This document shows, piece after piece, positions 23,783 to 35,586 of a stretch of DNA of 64,000 nt; position 1 is the stretch's first letter; the number at the start of each line of letters is the position of its first letter. The position numbers and the translations under genes were made by a program. Source of the stretch: Thinopyrum elongatum (taxonomy: Eukaryota; Streptophyta; Magnoliopsida; Poales; Poaceae); assembly GCA_011799875.1 (NCBI GenBank), contig CM022303.1:215604255-215668254 (forward strand), given 5' to 3'. The notes beneath the pieces were generated by a model. That model was not told the origin of the DNA. It was given only the letters and a program-made list of their open reading frames with translations, and did not search any database.

Positions 23783-24262
23783 TGACCGACAGGTGGGGCC
23801 CCCTATCAGGATTAAAGAGAGAGAAAGGGAACAGAGCACGACGGCTCTGTCGCCGGTGGTTCTCCAGTGAGGAGGCCATGGCGGTCGCCGGTGATGGTTG
23901 GAATGGATGCAACATGTCGCGGGGAGCACGTACGTACCCGAAACGATGATGGAGGTGGACGAACGGCGAGGCGAGCTTCATCTCCAGAGATAGCGGGCGG
24001 CGGAGCTCGTCGTAGTTGTGGATTCCGGCGACAATCCGATGAACTGGCTGCACCAACGTGTGTGGGAGATCACCAGGAGCTCGACTGTGGCAGTGGAAGA
24101 AGAAGAACGTGGCCGAAGAGAGTGGTCGACCGTGGGGGATCCACGGCCAATTCCGGCGAGGATCAGAGACAAGAGGCCCTCCTGGCCTTGCACTACTTGC
24201 TGGTGGTCAATTTGTGGCCACTGTGAGTGAATGTGCTGGCTAGAATGGCTCGGGGAGGGGTC

Positions 24263-24272
24263 TATATATAGG
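24263..24272 (-). promoter_or_regulatory. TATA box of the element F LTR promoter
   Basis: On the minus strand, CTATATATAG is followed by GACCCCTCCCCGAGC and then CACATTCACTCAC, a typical plant core-promoter layout. It lies about 1.07 kb into the LTR, dividing U3 from R. Confidence 0.6.
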
Positions 24273-25339
24273 CGGAGAGGTAACCGAGCTCTGAGATCCA
24301 CCGTGGTGGAGCTGTCGGTGATATGAGGAGGAGAGGGGCTCGGGCATGGCTTGGGGAAGAAGTAGAGGGGCGCGGAGAGGTTGTGTGTGCACGCAGGCAC
24401 AGTGCAGCGCACTAAGTGGGGCAGGAGCCGCACGCGCGCTCACTGTTCCGCACGGTAGTGCCGTGTCCGCGTCCGGTTTGCCGCCTGCCGGCGTCGGAGA
24501 GGAACAGGGAGTGGACAGGTGGATGAAGGAGAGGTGGATGAGTGGCGAGGACACGCTGCGGTGGCGCGAGGAGGAAGAACGGGTGATGGCCGAGGGCCCC
24601 GACGTCCAGAGCGCGAGCTCTACATGTCGAACACCTCGATCCCGCGTGGTCACCATGTGCACTGGCATACACGGTACTTTTGGAGAGTGCAGACCATGTC
24701 CAACGTGAAGTCCTTTCAATGTGGTGCTGAGTAATGTTCTTGGCTTGCCACATAGCTCAAGGGATTTGACAAGAGACAGCTGCAAAGTTTCTGTACAAAA
24801 ACTTGGACAAGAAGTTGTGCTCATATGGCTTGGAGGATAAGGCTGAAATTTTGTGGTTAAGCATCACTTAGGAAGGTAGTGAAGTGGTAAAACTTTCAGC
24901 TTCATTGGATCAAGGAAAAATATACTTGCTTCGCAAACTGTCATTTCTGACCAGAAGCAAAGACATTTTTCCTAGCTGAAACTTTAGAAACGACAATGGA
25001 AATTTTTTGCATGGGGAGGTGAGGCATGTCCCAAAGAATATTTGGAAATTTTCTTGAAATTTTCTGAGCAAGGAAAATGAAGGTTTCTTCATAGCAAAGA
25101 GAGAAAAAGGTCATTTACTTATAGAAAATGATTATAATGCCATATAGAAAAATTATGGCATGGCAAGAGAGTGAGAGAGATGAGATTTTGGGAGGGGTTT
25201 AAGATGATAGGCTTCACTTGGAAGGAAGTCAAAAATAATTCCAAGTGTCAAGTCCAAAAGAATTGACAGAAAACCCATTTGCCAAAATAAATATTCAATG
25301 AAACCAAATAAAAAACAAGGCAAAATCCAGGGTGTCACA

Positions 25340-25353
25340 AACCTCTCCCCCTT
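25340..25353 (-). other. Polypurine tract of element F
   Basis: Reads TAAGGGGGAGAGGTT on the minus strand, just before the LTR start TGTGACACCC. Confidence 0.8.
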
Positions 25354-28300
25354 AGGATGAATCTCGTCCTCGAGATTCGGTTGCTCAGGAAACAAATATG
25401 GGTATGCAGTCCTTAAGAAATCCTCCCTTTCCCAGGTGGCCTCATCCTCGGTGTGGTGCTCCCATTGTACCTTATAGAACCTTATAGCTTTGCTTCGGGT
25501 GACTCTGTCCATCTCATCAAGATTCTTAAGGGTTGCTCCTCATAAGTCAAATCCGTAGCGAGCCCTAGTTCTGCCATATCTGTCTGTTTTGCGGGCGGTG
25601 AGATGTACTTCCGTAGCTGAGACACGTGGAAGACATCGTGAACCTCGGATAATTTTGGAGGTAATTCTAACTGATAAGCCACTTTGCCGACTCTTGTCAT
25701 GACTGGGAACGGACCGATATATCTTGGTGCGAGCTTTCCCCGAGTATCAAAACCTCTTAATTCCCTTCATTGGGGTAACTCAGAGATAGGCATATTCACC
25801 TAGTTCAAAACTGATATGTCTATGCTTTGGATCATAGTAGCTCTTTTGATGAGATTTTTTTACTTGCAATCTATCCCGAATTTCTTTAACTTGTTGTCCT
25901 GCTTCCATCATCAAATCAGTTCCAAAGATTCAGCTATCTCCTGTCTGGGACCAGTTCGGAGGTGTGTGACATTTACGTCCGTATAGAGCCTCAAAGGGTG
26001 ACATCTTCAGGCTGGTTTGATAGCCGTTGTTGTAGGAAAACTCAGCGTAAGGCAGACTGTCTTCCCATTTGGGTCCATAAGCAAGAGCACAGGCCCTAAG
26101 CATGTCTTCCAAGACTTGATTAACCTATTCTGTCTGTCCATCTATTTGTGGGTGACAAGTGGTGCTATGCTTCAAAGCGGTTCCCAAGGCTTGGTGGAGA
26201 CGTAGCCAGAATGTTGAGGTAAAAAAATATCCTTGGCCTGAAGTGATAGTCTTGGGTACTTCATGCAGACTGGCAATCTTGGATATATCAAGTTGAGTGA
26301 GTTGATCTGCACGGTAGGTGGTCCTTATTGGAATAAAGTGAGCCACCTTTGTAAGCATGTCAACCACAACCCATATCGCGTTATTTCCTCGTGGTGTCTT
26401 TGACAATCCCACGATGAAGTCCATACAAATGTCATCCCATTTCCATTGTAGAACTGGTAAGTGTTGCAGTAAACCGATGGGCTTGTGATGCTCAGCCTTT
26501 ACTTTATTGCATATGGCACAACAGGCGACGTAATATGCGATGTCGTTCTTCATGCCATCCCACCAGAATGCCTGCTTCAAATCTTGATACATTTTAGTGC
26601 CTCCTGGATGGATAGAGTAGGCAGATTCATGAGCTTCCTTCAATATCTACAGCTTTAATTCCCCATGAGTAGGTACACAGACTCGATTTTGAAATCAGAG
26701 TGTACCTTGGTCATCTATGCGGAAGTCATGTGCCTTCCCTTCTCGCACTCGGGCGATTACCTTGAGTAAAAATGGGTCCTCAATTTGAGCCTTCCGGATA
26801 TTGTCTTCCAAGGTGGGTGTGATTTCCAAAGTAGTTGTGCATGTTGCATCCCAAATGACCATATTGAGCTGAGGTATTTCTTCTTGAAGTGCTGGGTGCA
26901 ATGACTCGACTGGTGAGTTTGTTGTGGCCGATTTGCGGCTAAGAGCGTCAGCGACCACATTAGCTTTTCCCGGATGATAATTGATGCCAAGGTCATAATC
27001 TTTGACCAATTCCAGCCATCTTCTTTGTCGGAGATTAAGGTCCGGTTGAGTGAATATGTACTTGAGACTCTTGTGGTCGGTGTAGATTTGGCATCTCTTC
27101 ACAATGATATAATGCCTCCAAATTTTGAAGGCATGTATCACCACAGCCATTTCCAGGTCATGGGTAGGATAGTTTTCCTCGTGTGGCCGTAGTTGTCTGG
27201 ATGCATAGACCACAACCTTTCCATCTTGCATAAGCACACACCCAATGCCACGCCTGGATGCGTCGCAATAGATGTCGAAGCTCTGGTAGATGTCTGGTAG
27301 AGTCAACACTGGAGCGGTGGTCAAATGAGTCTTTAGCTCATTGAAACTATTCTCGCATGCTTCTGTCCATATGAACTTCTGATTCTTCTTGAGCAATTCT
27401 GTCATTGGCTTGGCAATCTTTGGGAAGCCTTCAATGAATCAACGGTAATAGCCTGCCAGACCCAAGAAACTTCTGATTTCTCACACTGTAACAGGTGCCT
27501 TCCAATTCAATAGTTCTGTCACCTTGCCTTGGTCCACGACCACTCCTTGAGCGGAGAGAGTATGCCCAAGGAATTCCACTTCCTTAAGCCAAATATTACA
27601 TTTGCTAAATTTGGCGTAAAGTTGATGGGCTCGCAATCACTCCAATAATGCACGGAGATGTTGTTTGTGCTCCTCTTCGCCCTTGGAATATATGAGAATA
27701 TCATTAATGAATACCACCACGAACTTGTCCAAGAAGTCCATGAACACCTTGTTCATCATATGCATGAAGAAAGCAGGAGCATTAGTCAGCCCAAACGGCA
27801 TGACTGTATATTGATATAGCCCATATTGAGTAGTGAAGACTGTCTTGGGGATGTCTTCTTTTCTGATTTTCAGTTGATGATATCCGGTGCACAAATCAAT
27901 CTTGGAGAATACTTGGTCTCCACTTAGTTGATCAAATAAATCGCCGATCTCAAAAGCGGGTATTTATTCTTAATTTGACATCATTGAGAGCGCGGTAGTC
28001 CACACACATCCGGAGACTACCATCTTTCTTGCCCACGAATATGGAAGGTGACCCCCAAGGAGATGAACTGGGGCGAATATATCCTTTTTGAAGTATTTTC
28101 ATCTAACTGATTCTTCAACTCCACTAATTCATACGAAGGCATTTGATAATACTTCTTGTAAATTGGCGCTGTTCCAGGCACAAGATCAATTGAAAACTCA
28201 AGGTCACAGTCGGGTGGCATTCCTGGCAGTTCTTCTGGAAACACGTCTAGAAACTCACTGACCACTGGAATTAAATCCATATATGTGGAGATGTCTACAT

Positions 28301-29802
28301 AAACCATTCCTTTCTTCGGCATGGTTCTATCGGCAAAGAACCGAGCTGGCTGTCCCGAGGGATTTATTAATGTAACTTCTTTGGTTGCACAGTTGATACA
28401 AACTTGATGTTTTGTTAACCAATCCATCCCCAGAATAACATCCAACTATGAGGATTCAATGGATACCAGAGATGCGGGGGAAATAATTCCATCGATTGAT
28501 ATTTCCAAGCCCCGGCACATAATATTTGTCCTGAGCATGGATCCAGGGGATTGTACCACCGTAACTTTGTCCAGAAGAGTATAAGAAAGTTGATGCTAGG
28601 CAACAAAACTCCGCGAAATAAAAGAATGGGAAGCCCCTGAATCGAATAAAATCGTTGCAGGTATGTTACTAACAGGAAACATATCAATGACCACCTCGGG
28701 TGCTTCTTGGGCTTCTTCTGCGGAGATATGATGAATGTGCCCTTGAATATACTTCTGGTTGGGGAATTGTCCCACATTATTAACCAGAGGCTTGAGGTTT
28801 GTTAGCGGCTTTCCATTCTTGGGGCACTGTCTGGCATAGTGCCCAGTTTGGCCACAGGAGTAGCATGCGTTGTTACACTGACAGTTTTCCCTCATGAGGT
28901 TTGTAACAATATTCTTAACTCGATTCTCAGTCTTGGTGTTACCCTGCTGCCATGTTGGCTTGAACTAAAACTACGGCTGCTGCCAAGTACGAATCTTCTG
29001 AAAAGCTTGTCCTTCCTTCTTGGGTTCAAACTTGCATTTGCGATCTTCATAAATAGACTTGTGGTCATTGACAAGCTTGTGCCCCCTTTCTGCGATGAGT
29101 GCCTTGTTTACCAAGGTTTGGAAATCAGGAAAGTCCAACATACTAAGTGTACATCAGAGGGTATGATTGAGCCCTCCAAGGAACCGGTCTATCTTCCTTT
29201 CCTCCGTGGCTACATCATGAGTGGAATAGCGGGCCAAATTATTGAACTTGTTTAAATACTCGCTTTAGAGAAAAGTTCCCTTGAGTAAGGGCAAGGAACT
29301 CTTGCTGCTTGACCTTCATGATACCGGCGGGAATATAATACTTGTGGAATTTATCCCAAGTAATCTCATCTTCAACAGGCCACATAAGTTTGGTATTGTC
29401 CCACCATATAGTAGCTGGCCCTTCCAGATAATGAGTGGCAAAGGGAACCTTATCGACGTCTTCAGTACAAGCAATTTCTAGCTTCTTTTCAATAGTCCTC
29501 AACCACTCATCGGCTTTCATAGGATCTGCAGCTTGGCTAAAACTTGGCAGTTTGGTCCGCTGAAAGTCTGATAGCTTGGAGTGGTTACCATTGTGATTAT
29601 TATATCCAACCATAGTCTACATACTTCTCAAAAATTCCATCAGATCCTGATTTATCTTCCCCTCAAACATACGCATAATCTGCTTTGTTGTAGGTGGTTG
29701 AGGTGGAGGAGGGGGTGGCTGATATGGTTTTGGAGAATGTCCTGCTTGTCTAGAGAATCGAGGAACTGGGATATCATTGCCCCATGACTGCTGCTGCCAC
29801 AC
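25340..29802 (-). pseudogene. Gypsy chromovirus gag-pol, multiply broken
   Basis: On the minus strand: proline-rich start (29802), capsid domain (29613-29239, DEWLRTIEKKLE, GPATIWW), CCHC knuckle (CYSCGQTGHYARQC near 28850), protease (ILFDSGASHSFIS near 28640), RT (LGMDWL near 28430; [10 protein letters not shown] near 27800). The RT active site reads FINDI at 27697-27711, where the family has an Asp in place of Asn. Next come RNase H (27405-26695; [19 protein letters not shown]), integrase (26643-25930; MDFIVGL, then SGQG where the family has an Asp after Ser) and a chromodomain-like end (25512-25340). Stops or frameshifts separate nearly every block. The last frame reads on through the polypurine tract into the LTR. 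Loss of catalytic Asp residues and the breaks make it dead. Confidence 0.9.
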
Positions 29803-30259
29803 CTTGTCATCCTATATTTGTTTCCCAATACGAAGCATCGAGATGAGAAACATCCATTAAGGAAAAAGGAAGGAGAAGGCAAAGCAACAAGCCTGAAAAA
29901 GGCGAGAAAAACCAAGGGGAATAAAGGAAACGGCATAATTATACATAACATCCCACATCATACATAGAAATACGACATCAAAGATAGTACTACTACATGC
30001 ATACGACCATACATCAACATCATACTCATCTACTCATGGCGGCAGTGATCGCACTGGCAATCTGATGGTCCTACGAGTGTCTCCTCGGTCTCGGACTATG
30101 AATCGGAACTGATAATACTAACAGAAACCTCCAGAGCAAAGGAAACACGACGACTCTAACAGGATGGCTCTCTAGGATCGGGAGCAAGATGGCTCTGAAG
30201 CATAGGAGCGGCTGGGGTAGCTAGAAGTAGAGCCCACTCAGCGGGAGACTCGTGAGAAG

Positions 30260-30838
30260 TCACTGTCGAGGTATCCGAGTTACTCTGAGAGGGTACGGTC
30301 GTACTGGACGTGGGTGAGTGTATGAAAGTGAAGGTGGAACGAACGCAGATCGAGCAGCAACTAGCGCGTCTCGAGTGCGGTTCAGCTCCTGGGATAAGCT
30401 GTGGATCAGAAGGTATCCAGTCATTATGTAGCGAGACAGGTGGTTGGTGGAACGATCACACTCCGGGTCAATGATAGGAAAGCGGATTCGTCCGTTGTCA
30501 AACAAGGACGGGTAGAAATAGAAACATGGGTGTGTCTGCATCTGAATCTCGTTATAGCGCAAGTCAGTGAGAGCCTCGAATGCCTTGAACTGGATCGCCT
30601 GGTCGGGTGTAGAAGCAGCCTCGCCCTTGGAGGAGTGGGTGTAGGTGCCCACCAAGGTGTTGTTATGCATGATGACCTCTGCGTGATACTCGTACAGAGC
30701 GTCCGCAAGCTGCTCTCGATAGACCTGGTACACCGGGTCATCACCATTAGGGTAGAGTTGGCACCACACGTTACGAAGCATTTGAGGAAAAGTGGAAGGT
30801 GCCAACTCAGGTTGATACGGCTACGGAATTGGTGCCAT
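30260..30838 (-). pseudogene. Upstream ORF of element F, unknown function
   Basis: An ATG on the minus strand at 30838 begins MAPIP, then TAG (30821-30823) at codon 6. The frame is then open for about 180 codons, with STFPQMLRNVWCQLYPNGDD, YHAEVIMHN, AFEALTDLRY and TRDALVAARSAF. It lies between the leader and gag, on the same strand. No zinc finger, protease or enzyme motif is visible. It resembles an extra protein I recall upstream of gag in some Triticeae Gypsy elements, but I know no function. Its long open frame in a badly decayed element suggests later loss than in pol, or chance. Confidence 0.65.
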
Positions 30839-31955
30839 CTACACTCACAACATTAGCCGATCAGCAACAATAAACCATATGCATGCAATGCGACAACCAA
30901 GTTGAAAGTACATGTAGTCCCCATGTGTGGTTTTGGTAATTGATGACAATCCTTATGGACTAATGTTTTCATTGAGATATACATTTAAAGGTTAGTCCCA
31001 TTGGAAAATGATTGAAGAATAATGGAAGTCAACTCCTTTGAAGCAACAATTACATTGAGATGATCAAAATGAAGTTCATTGGAGTATCTTAAGGGTTGCC
31101 ATGCTTAGAGCTATGGTTTGAGCCATAATGGATCAAGATCTTAAAAGGATGATTTGAATGATGAATTCTAGGAGTGGCTCAAAGATATGATCATAATGGA
31201 CTCATGTGTTGAGTCATGATTGATCAAGTATTCAGGTGATTCTCATGGGCTCGCATCGAGAGAGAGATTTCAAGTGTCTATGAGAGGATGACATCAAGTG
31301 TTGGTGATCATGGTTGACAAGGGCAAGTTCAAGATAACCATCCCAAAGGATTACATGCTTGAAGCTTGTGGATGATCACATGATGGACAAGTGAAGATGA
31401 ATACAAAGCAAAGCTTCCCACATTGTGTATGGGAGAGAGACTTGAAGACTTCACCAATGTCTTGCCTTCATCTTGAGCCAATAAGAAACATCAACATCAA
31501 GCTCAAGTGAACGGCTCATGTCAAAGGTATTAGTTCCTTTGACGTTAGTGTTGTGGAGTGATGACCACCAAAGAAACATATACACTCAAGAATGGATTCT
31601 CGATAGCTATGTAGTGTAGCTCTTTTATGATTCTTGAGTTATAGGGATCCCGCACTATTAAGAGGGGATCAAAGGGGTTTGTGATGGATTTGCTCAAGTC
31701 AACATCTTCTATACACAATTCCACTCATATCCTATATACCAAAGAAAAGCCAAAGCCAAATAGTTTCCCCAAAATATATGATCTAACCTTTGCATACTTT
31801 GCACCCTTCATTTTGGTTTATCTTGGGTGGTTCTTTATGTGAGGACCTGGAGATTTTCCATAGCTTCAAAACGAGCCCAAGATCATCAAAATCGGAGTCC
31901 GTATGAAAAAGTTGTGCATGTTTTAGTTTTGGGGTTCCTGCTGTTTTTTATTGGC

Positions 31956-32106
31956 CGGACGTCCGGAAAGTGTCGGATGTCCGACAAACCTGTTTCGCAA
32001 ATATCCTGCTACTTTCGTCTGATGGCGTGCTACAGCCGTCGGACGTCCGGTGTTCCACCGGACGTCCGGTGCCTGTTTTGCCACCGGACCGGACGTCCGA
32101 CACTTT
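31956..32106 (+). repeat. Cluster of GGACGTCC palindromes in the solo LTR
   Basis: Five copies of (C)CGGACGTCCG or a close variant occur near 31957, 31973 (CGGATGTCCG), 32040, 32060 and 32091. The core ACGT is the kind bound by plant bZIP factors. The cluster ends about 45 bases before the TATA box. Confidence 0.85.
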
Positions 32107-32149
32107 CCTGAGCAGAATTCCGCCCCAACGGCCACATTTGCGGCCACAC

Positions 32150-32157
32150 TATAAATA
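32150..32157 (+). promoter_or_regulatory. TATA box of the solo LTR
   Basis: TATAAATA in the context CACTATAAATACCCC, downstream of the palindrome cluster. This is a plausible core promoter left in the solo LTR. Confidence 0.65.
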
Positions 32158-33250
32158 CCCCTTCACTACTTCATGGAGGGGTTGAGCAACACAAATATCC
32201 TCACCCACATTTCAGAAAAGCTCCCTCTCCTTCTCCTACCTCAAATCTTAGATCCCGGAGAGATTTGTGAGAGTTCTTGAGAGAGATTTCACCCATTGAT
32301 AGATCCACTCCCTCTCCCTCTCTTGACCAAAGGAATTTGTGATTTGAGCAAGTCTTGAGCATTTCCCCCTTGATCTTGTTACTCTTGGAGGTTGGAGACT
32401 CCTAGGCGGTAGGAGTGCTCCGGTGAGGAATCAACTTGTGATTTGTCCTCCGGAAAGTTTGTGAAGGTTTGGAGGCCGCCTCAAGGTCTACCACTAGTGG
32501 TTGGGAATCGCCTTCGTGGTGATATCTCAAGGAGAATAGGGTGAGCCTTCGTGGCGTTGGTGTGCCTTCGTGGTAACATCCACCTCTCTAACAGTGACTA
32601 GCTTCCCTCCAAGGAAGTGAACATCGGGATACATCATCGTCTCCGTGACTTCGGTTATCCCTAACCCTAACTCCTTACTTGTGGTTTACCTTGGTCACTT
32701 GACCGTGCATTCGCTATTCTTGTTGTCCTCATTATATTGTGTTGGTTACCATATCGTAGAGATTATTTAGGCCAACACTTTATAGTCCGCAATTCATACT
32801 TCCTACTATTGTTCTATCTTGTGTTTAGTGTGAATTGCTAGCTTGTAACTTTCATTTCCACATCTTGTAACATAATTTGTGTAAGCTTGTATTTCCTACT
32901 TGTGGGTGTGTGCATTATTCATTTCCATATCTCGTGATATACATTGAGTAAGTTTGTGTAACTTACTTGTGCTTACTCATATCCTCGTTGTTCTCATCTT
33001 GTTTATAATAAGTTGTTGGTGCACTTAGTGAGCCTAGTATATTTAGGATTTGTGCTTGAAAAGTATCCGCTTAGTTTATTTCCGCATTAGGATATAGCCA
33101 AATCCGTAAAATATTTTAAAACGCCTATTCACCCCCCCTCTAGGCGACATCGTGGTCCTTTCACAAGTGCAAATGCATACTCAAATCACCCAAGGACTTA
33201 TATCTACCATTTTCTAACGTGCCGGTTGTCTAGGATGTCCAACAGTCAGC

Positions 33251-33266
33251 GTGGCACTCATACCAA
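33251..33266 (-). other. Primer binding site of element F (degenerate)
   Basis: Reads TTGGTATGAGTGCCAC on the minus strand, near the tRNA-Met type TTGGTATCAGAGCC, a few bases inside the LTR border at 33271. Confidence 0.6.
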
Positions 33267-33270
33267 GCGT

Positions 33271-33963
33271 TGTGGCACCCCGGCTTAGAGCAACCGGTTT
33301 ACCTTCCATTGCCAGCCTAGAGATCAAGTATTCTGGCTACACACAACAACTTGGTACAGAAAATAACCGCTTTATTGATCTCATGCGGATACATAGGTTC
33401 GAATATTACATGACAAGCGAGGCCAAGTGGCACACATGGTGCGGCTGCACTTACGTACATTATTTAGTAGACATCTCAGGGGCTTCGACGATAAGGGAAA
33501 CTCCTACTCGGCAGCGGAACGATGAAGTAGCGGAACTCCATTCCACAAGGACACTGCTAGGACATGGCCTAGATCGCGATGTACCGATCGACATCAACTC
33601 CTTGCATGGCTTCTCCTGCATCTGGCATCACATGCCAGGTGAGTACTTTGAATGTACTCGCAAGCTCACAGCAAACAACGCAAATACGACAAACAATAAC
33701 AAGGCATTTAGCATGTTAATGCATGAGCATGAACGCGATACTATCATTCATGATGTGCATGTGAATTATCGCACGGTCCCTCGGACCAACTTACCATCTC
33801 GGGGTTACCTCGTAACCATCATCAATATCTTACCCTCGTGATCATCACTCGATCACGGCAATAACAACCATAGTGATCCTCACATGATCACCAACTTTTG
33901 CATGTGCCATCTCGGTGTTATTAAGTGTGCTGGTTATTTATTTCTGTTAACCCACAATGTGAC
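33271..33963 (-). repeat. 3' end part of the 5' LTR of element F
   Basis: It begins TGTGGCACCCCGGC (on the minus strand the LTR ends GGGGTGCCACA) and is broken at 33963 by the LTR of element A. The ORF at 33251-33841 has no recognisable motif and is taken as chance. Confidence 0.7.
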
Positions 33964-35480
33964 TGATACGTCCATTTTGCATCAGGTTTTCTTACTATTA
34001 TTTATAGTGTTTTTATTCTTTATAACACTTTGTGGAGTAATTATAATGCCTTTTCTCTCATAATATGCAAGGTTTACACAAAGAGGGAGAATGCCGGCAG
34101 CTGGAATTCTGGACCTGAAAAAGCCATGTCAGAGATACCTATTCTGCACATCTCCATATGAGCTGAAATTTCATGAAGAATTATTTTGGAATATATAAAA
34201 ATTATTGGAATAAATAAATACCAGAGGTGGCCACCCAGGTGCCCACTAGGCACCAGGGTGCGCCACCCCCTCCAGGCGCGCCCTGGTGGGTAGTGGGCTC
34301 CCTGGCCCACCTCTGGGGCCCATCTTCTGGTACATAATGTCTTTTTACCTAGAAAAAATAAGGAGAGGACTTTTGGGATGGATCGCCGCCATCTTGAGGC
34401 GGAACTTGGGCAGGAGCACTTTTGCCCTCCGGCGGAGCGATTCTGCAGCGGAACTTCCCTCCCTGAGGGGGAAATCCAAGCCATCGTCATCACCAACAAC
34501 CCTCTCATCTTTGGGAGGCCAATCTTCATCAACATCTTCAACAACACCATCTCATCTCAAAGCCTAGTTCATCTCTTGTGTTCAATCTATGTATCAAAAC
34601 CTCAGATTGGTACCTATGGGTGACTAGTAGTATTGATTACATCTTGTAGTTGATGCTAGATGGTTTATTTGGTGGAAGATTATATGTTCGGATCCATTAT
34701 GCTATTTAATATCCCTCTGATCTTGAGCATGAATATTATTTGTGATTAGTTGCCCTTGTTCTTGAGGCCACAGGAGAAGTCATGTTGCAAGTAATCATGT
34801 GAATTTGATATTCGTTCAATATTTTCATGATATGTATGTTGTGATTCCCTTAGTGGTGTTATGTGAATGTCGACTACATGACACTTCACCATATTTGGGC
34901 CTAAGGGAATGCATTGTGGAGTAGTTATTAGATGATGGGTTGCTAGAGTGACAGAAGCTTAAACCCTAGTTTATGCGCTATTCTGTATGGGGCTGATTTG
35001 GATCCATATGTTTAATGCTATGGTTAGATTGTTGTCTTAATTCTTCTTTCGTAGTTGCGGATGCTTGAGAGGGGGTTAATCATAAGTGGGAGGCTTGTTC
35101 AAGTAAGAACAGCACCCAAGCACTGGTCCACCCACATGTCAAATTATCAAGAGTGAACGTGAATCAAACTAACATGATGAAAGTGACTAGATGAAATTCC
35201 CGTGTGCCCTCAAGAACGCTTTGCTTATTATAAGAGACCGTTCCGGCATGTCCTTTACTAAAAAAAGGATTGGGCTACCTTGCTGCACTTTTTTTACCAT
35301 TATCATTACTTGCTCATTACAAATTATCTTGCTACCAAACTACTTGTTACCGACAATTTCAGTGCTTGCAGAAATTACCTTGTTGAAAACCGCTTGTCAT
35401 TTCCTTCTACTCCTCGTTGGGTTTGACACTCTTACTTATCGAAAGGACTATGATTGATCCCCTATACTTGTGGGTCATCA
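33964..35480 (+). repeat. 5' LTR of element A (1517 bp)
   Basis: It starts TGATACGTCCATTTTGCATC and ends CTTGTGGGTCATCA. It matches the C LTR (43964-45481) in inverted orientation. Directly after it, TTCTAACGCCATTGCCGGGGAG is a degenerate form of the TTCTGGCGCCGTTGCCGGGG site common to these elements. Confidence 0.92.
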
Positions 35481-35586
35481 AGACTCTTTTCTAACGCCAT
35501 TGCCGGGGAGTGAAGCACTCTTGGTAAGTGCAAATCGGTAAGGAAAAAATTATATTACGTGCTGAAATTTACTGTTACTTTCTACT

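Larger units (their letters stand above)
22698..25339 (-). repeat. 3' LTR of element F, 5' 2.6 kb of a roughly 3.4-kb LTR
   Basis: It ends on the right with GGGTGTCACA (LTR start on the minus strand) directly beside the polypurine tract. Its missing distal part corresponds to sequence seen in the 5' LTR at 33271-33963 and 36866-36933. No genuine gene lies inside; the many short ORFs at 23630-24830 reflect GC-rich and GA-repeat sequence. Confidence 0.75.
30903..33163 (+). repeat. Solo LTR of a Copia-type element, 2261 bp
   Basis: It starts TGAAAGTACATGTAGTCC and ends GGTCCTTTCA, with short inverted ends TGAAAG/CTTTCA. Both sides carry CAAGT (30898-30902 and 33164-33168), a five-base target duplication. 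No internal domain exists, so it formed by recombination between two LTRs. The terminal phrase CTATTCACCCCCCCTCTAGG is typical of large grass Copia LTRs, which supports the superfamily call. Orientation comes from the ends and the TATA box at 32150. Confidence 0.9.
22698..33963 (-). mobile_element. Element F: chromovirus-type Gypsy LTR retrotransposon, minus strand
   Basis: On the minus strand the order is 5' LTR part (33271-33963), PBS, leader with an upstream ORF (30260-30838), gag, protease, RT, RNase H, integrase, chromodomain, polypurine tract and 3' LTR part (22698-25339). Gypsy order (integrase after RNase H) and a chromodomain-like C-terminus (VQWEHHTEDEATWERE) point to the Tekay/Del branch. 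A solo Copia LTR (30903-33163) sits in the leader. Element A breaks the 5' LTR at 33963. The left part of the 3' LTR is replaced by B- and C-type fragments. Confidence 0.85.

Noticed and set aside
23631..24824. Overlapping ORFs rich in Ser/Leu and Arg/Glu
   Set aside because: They come from a GA microsatellite and the GC-rich R/U5 part of the F LTR, with no recognisable protein.
33251..33841. 196-codon plus-strand ORF in the F 5' LTR
   Set aside because: It is on the strand opposite to the element, covers the PBS and LTR, and shows no motif.
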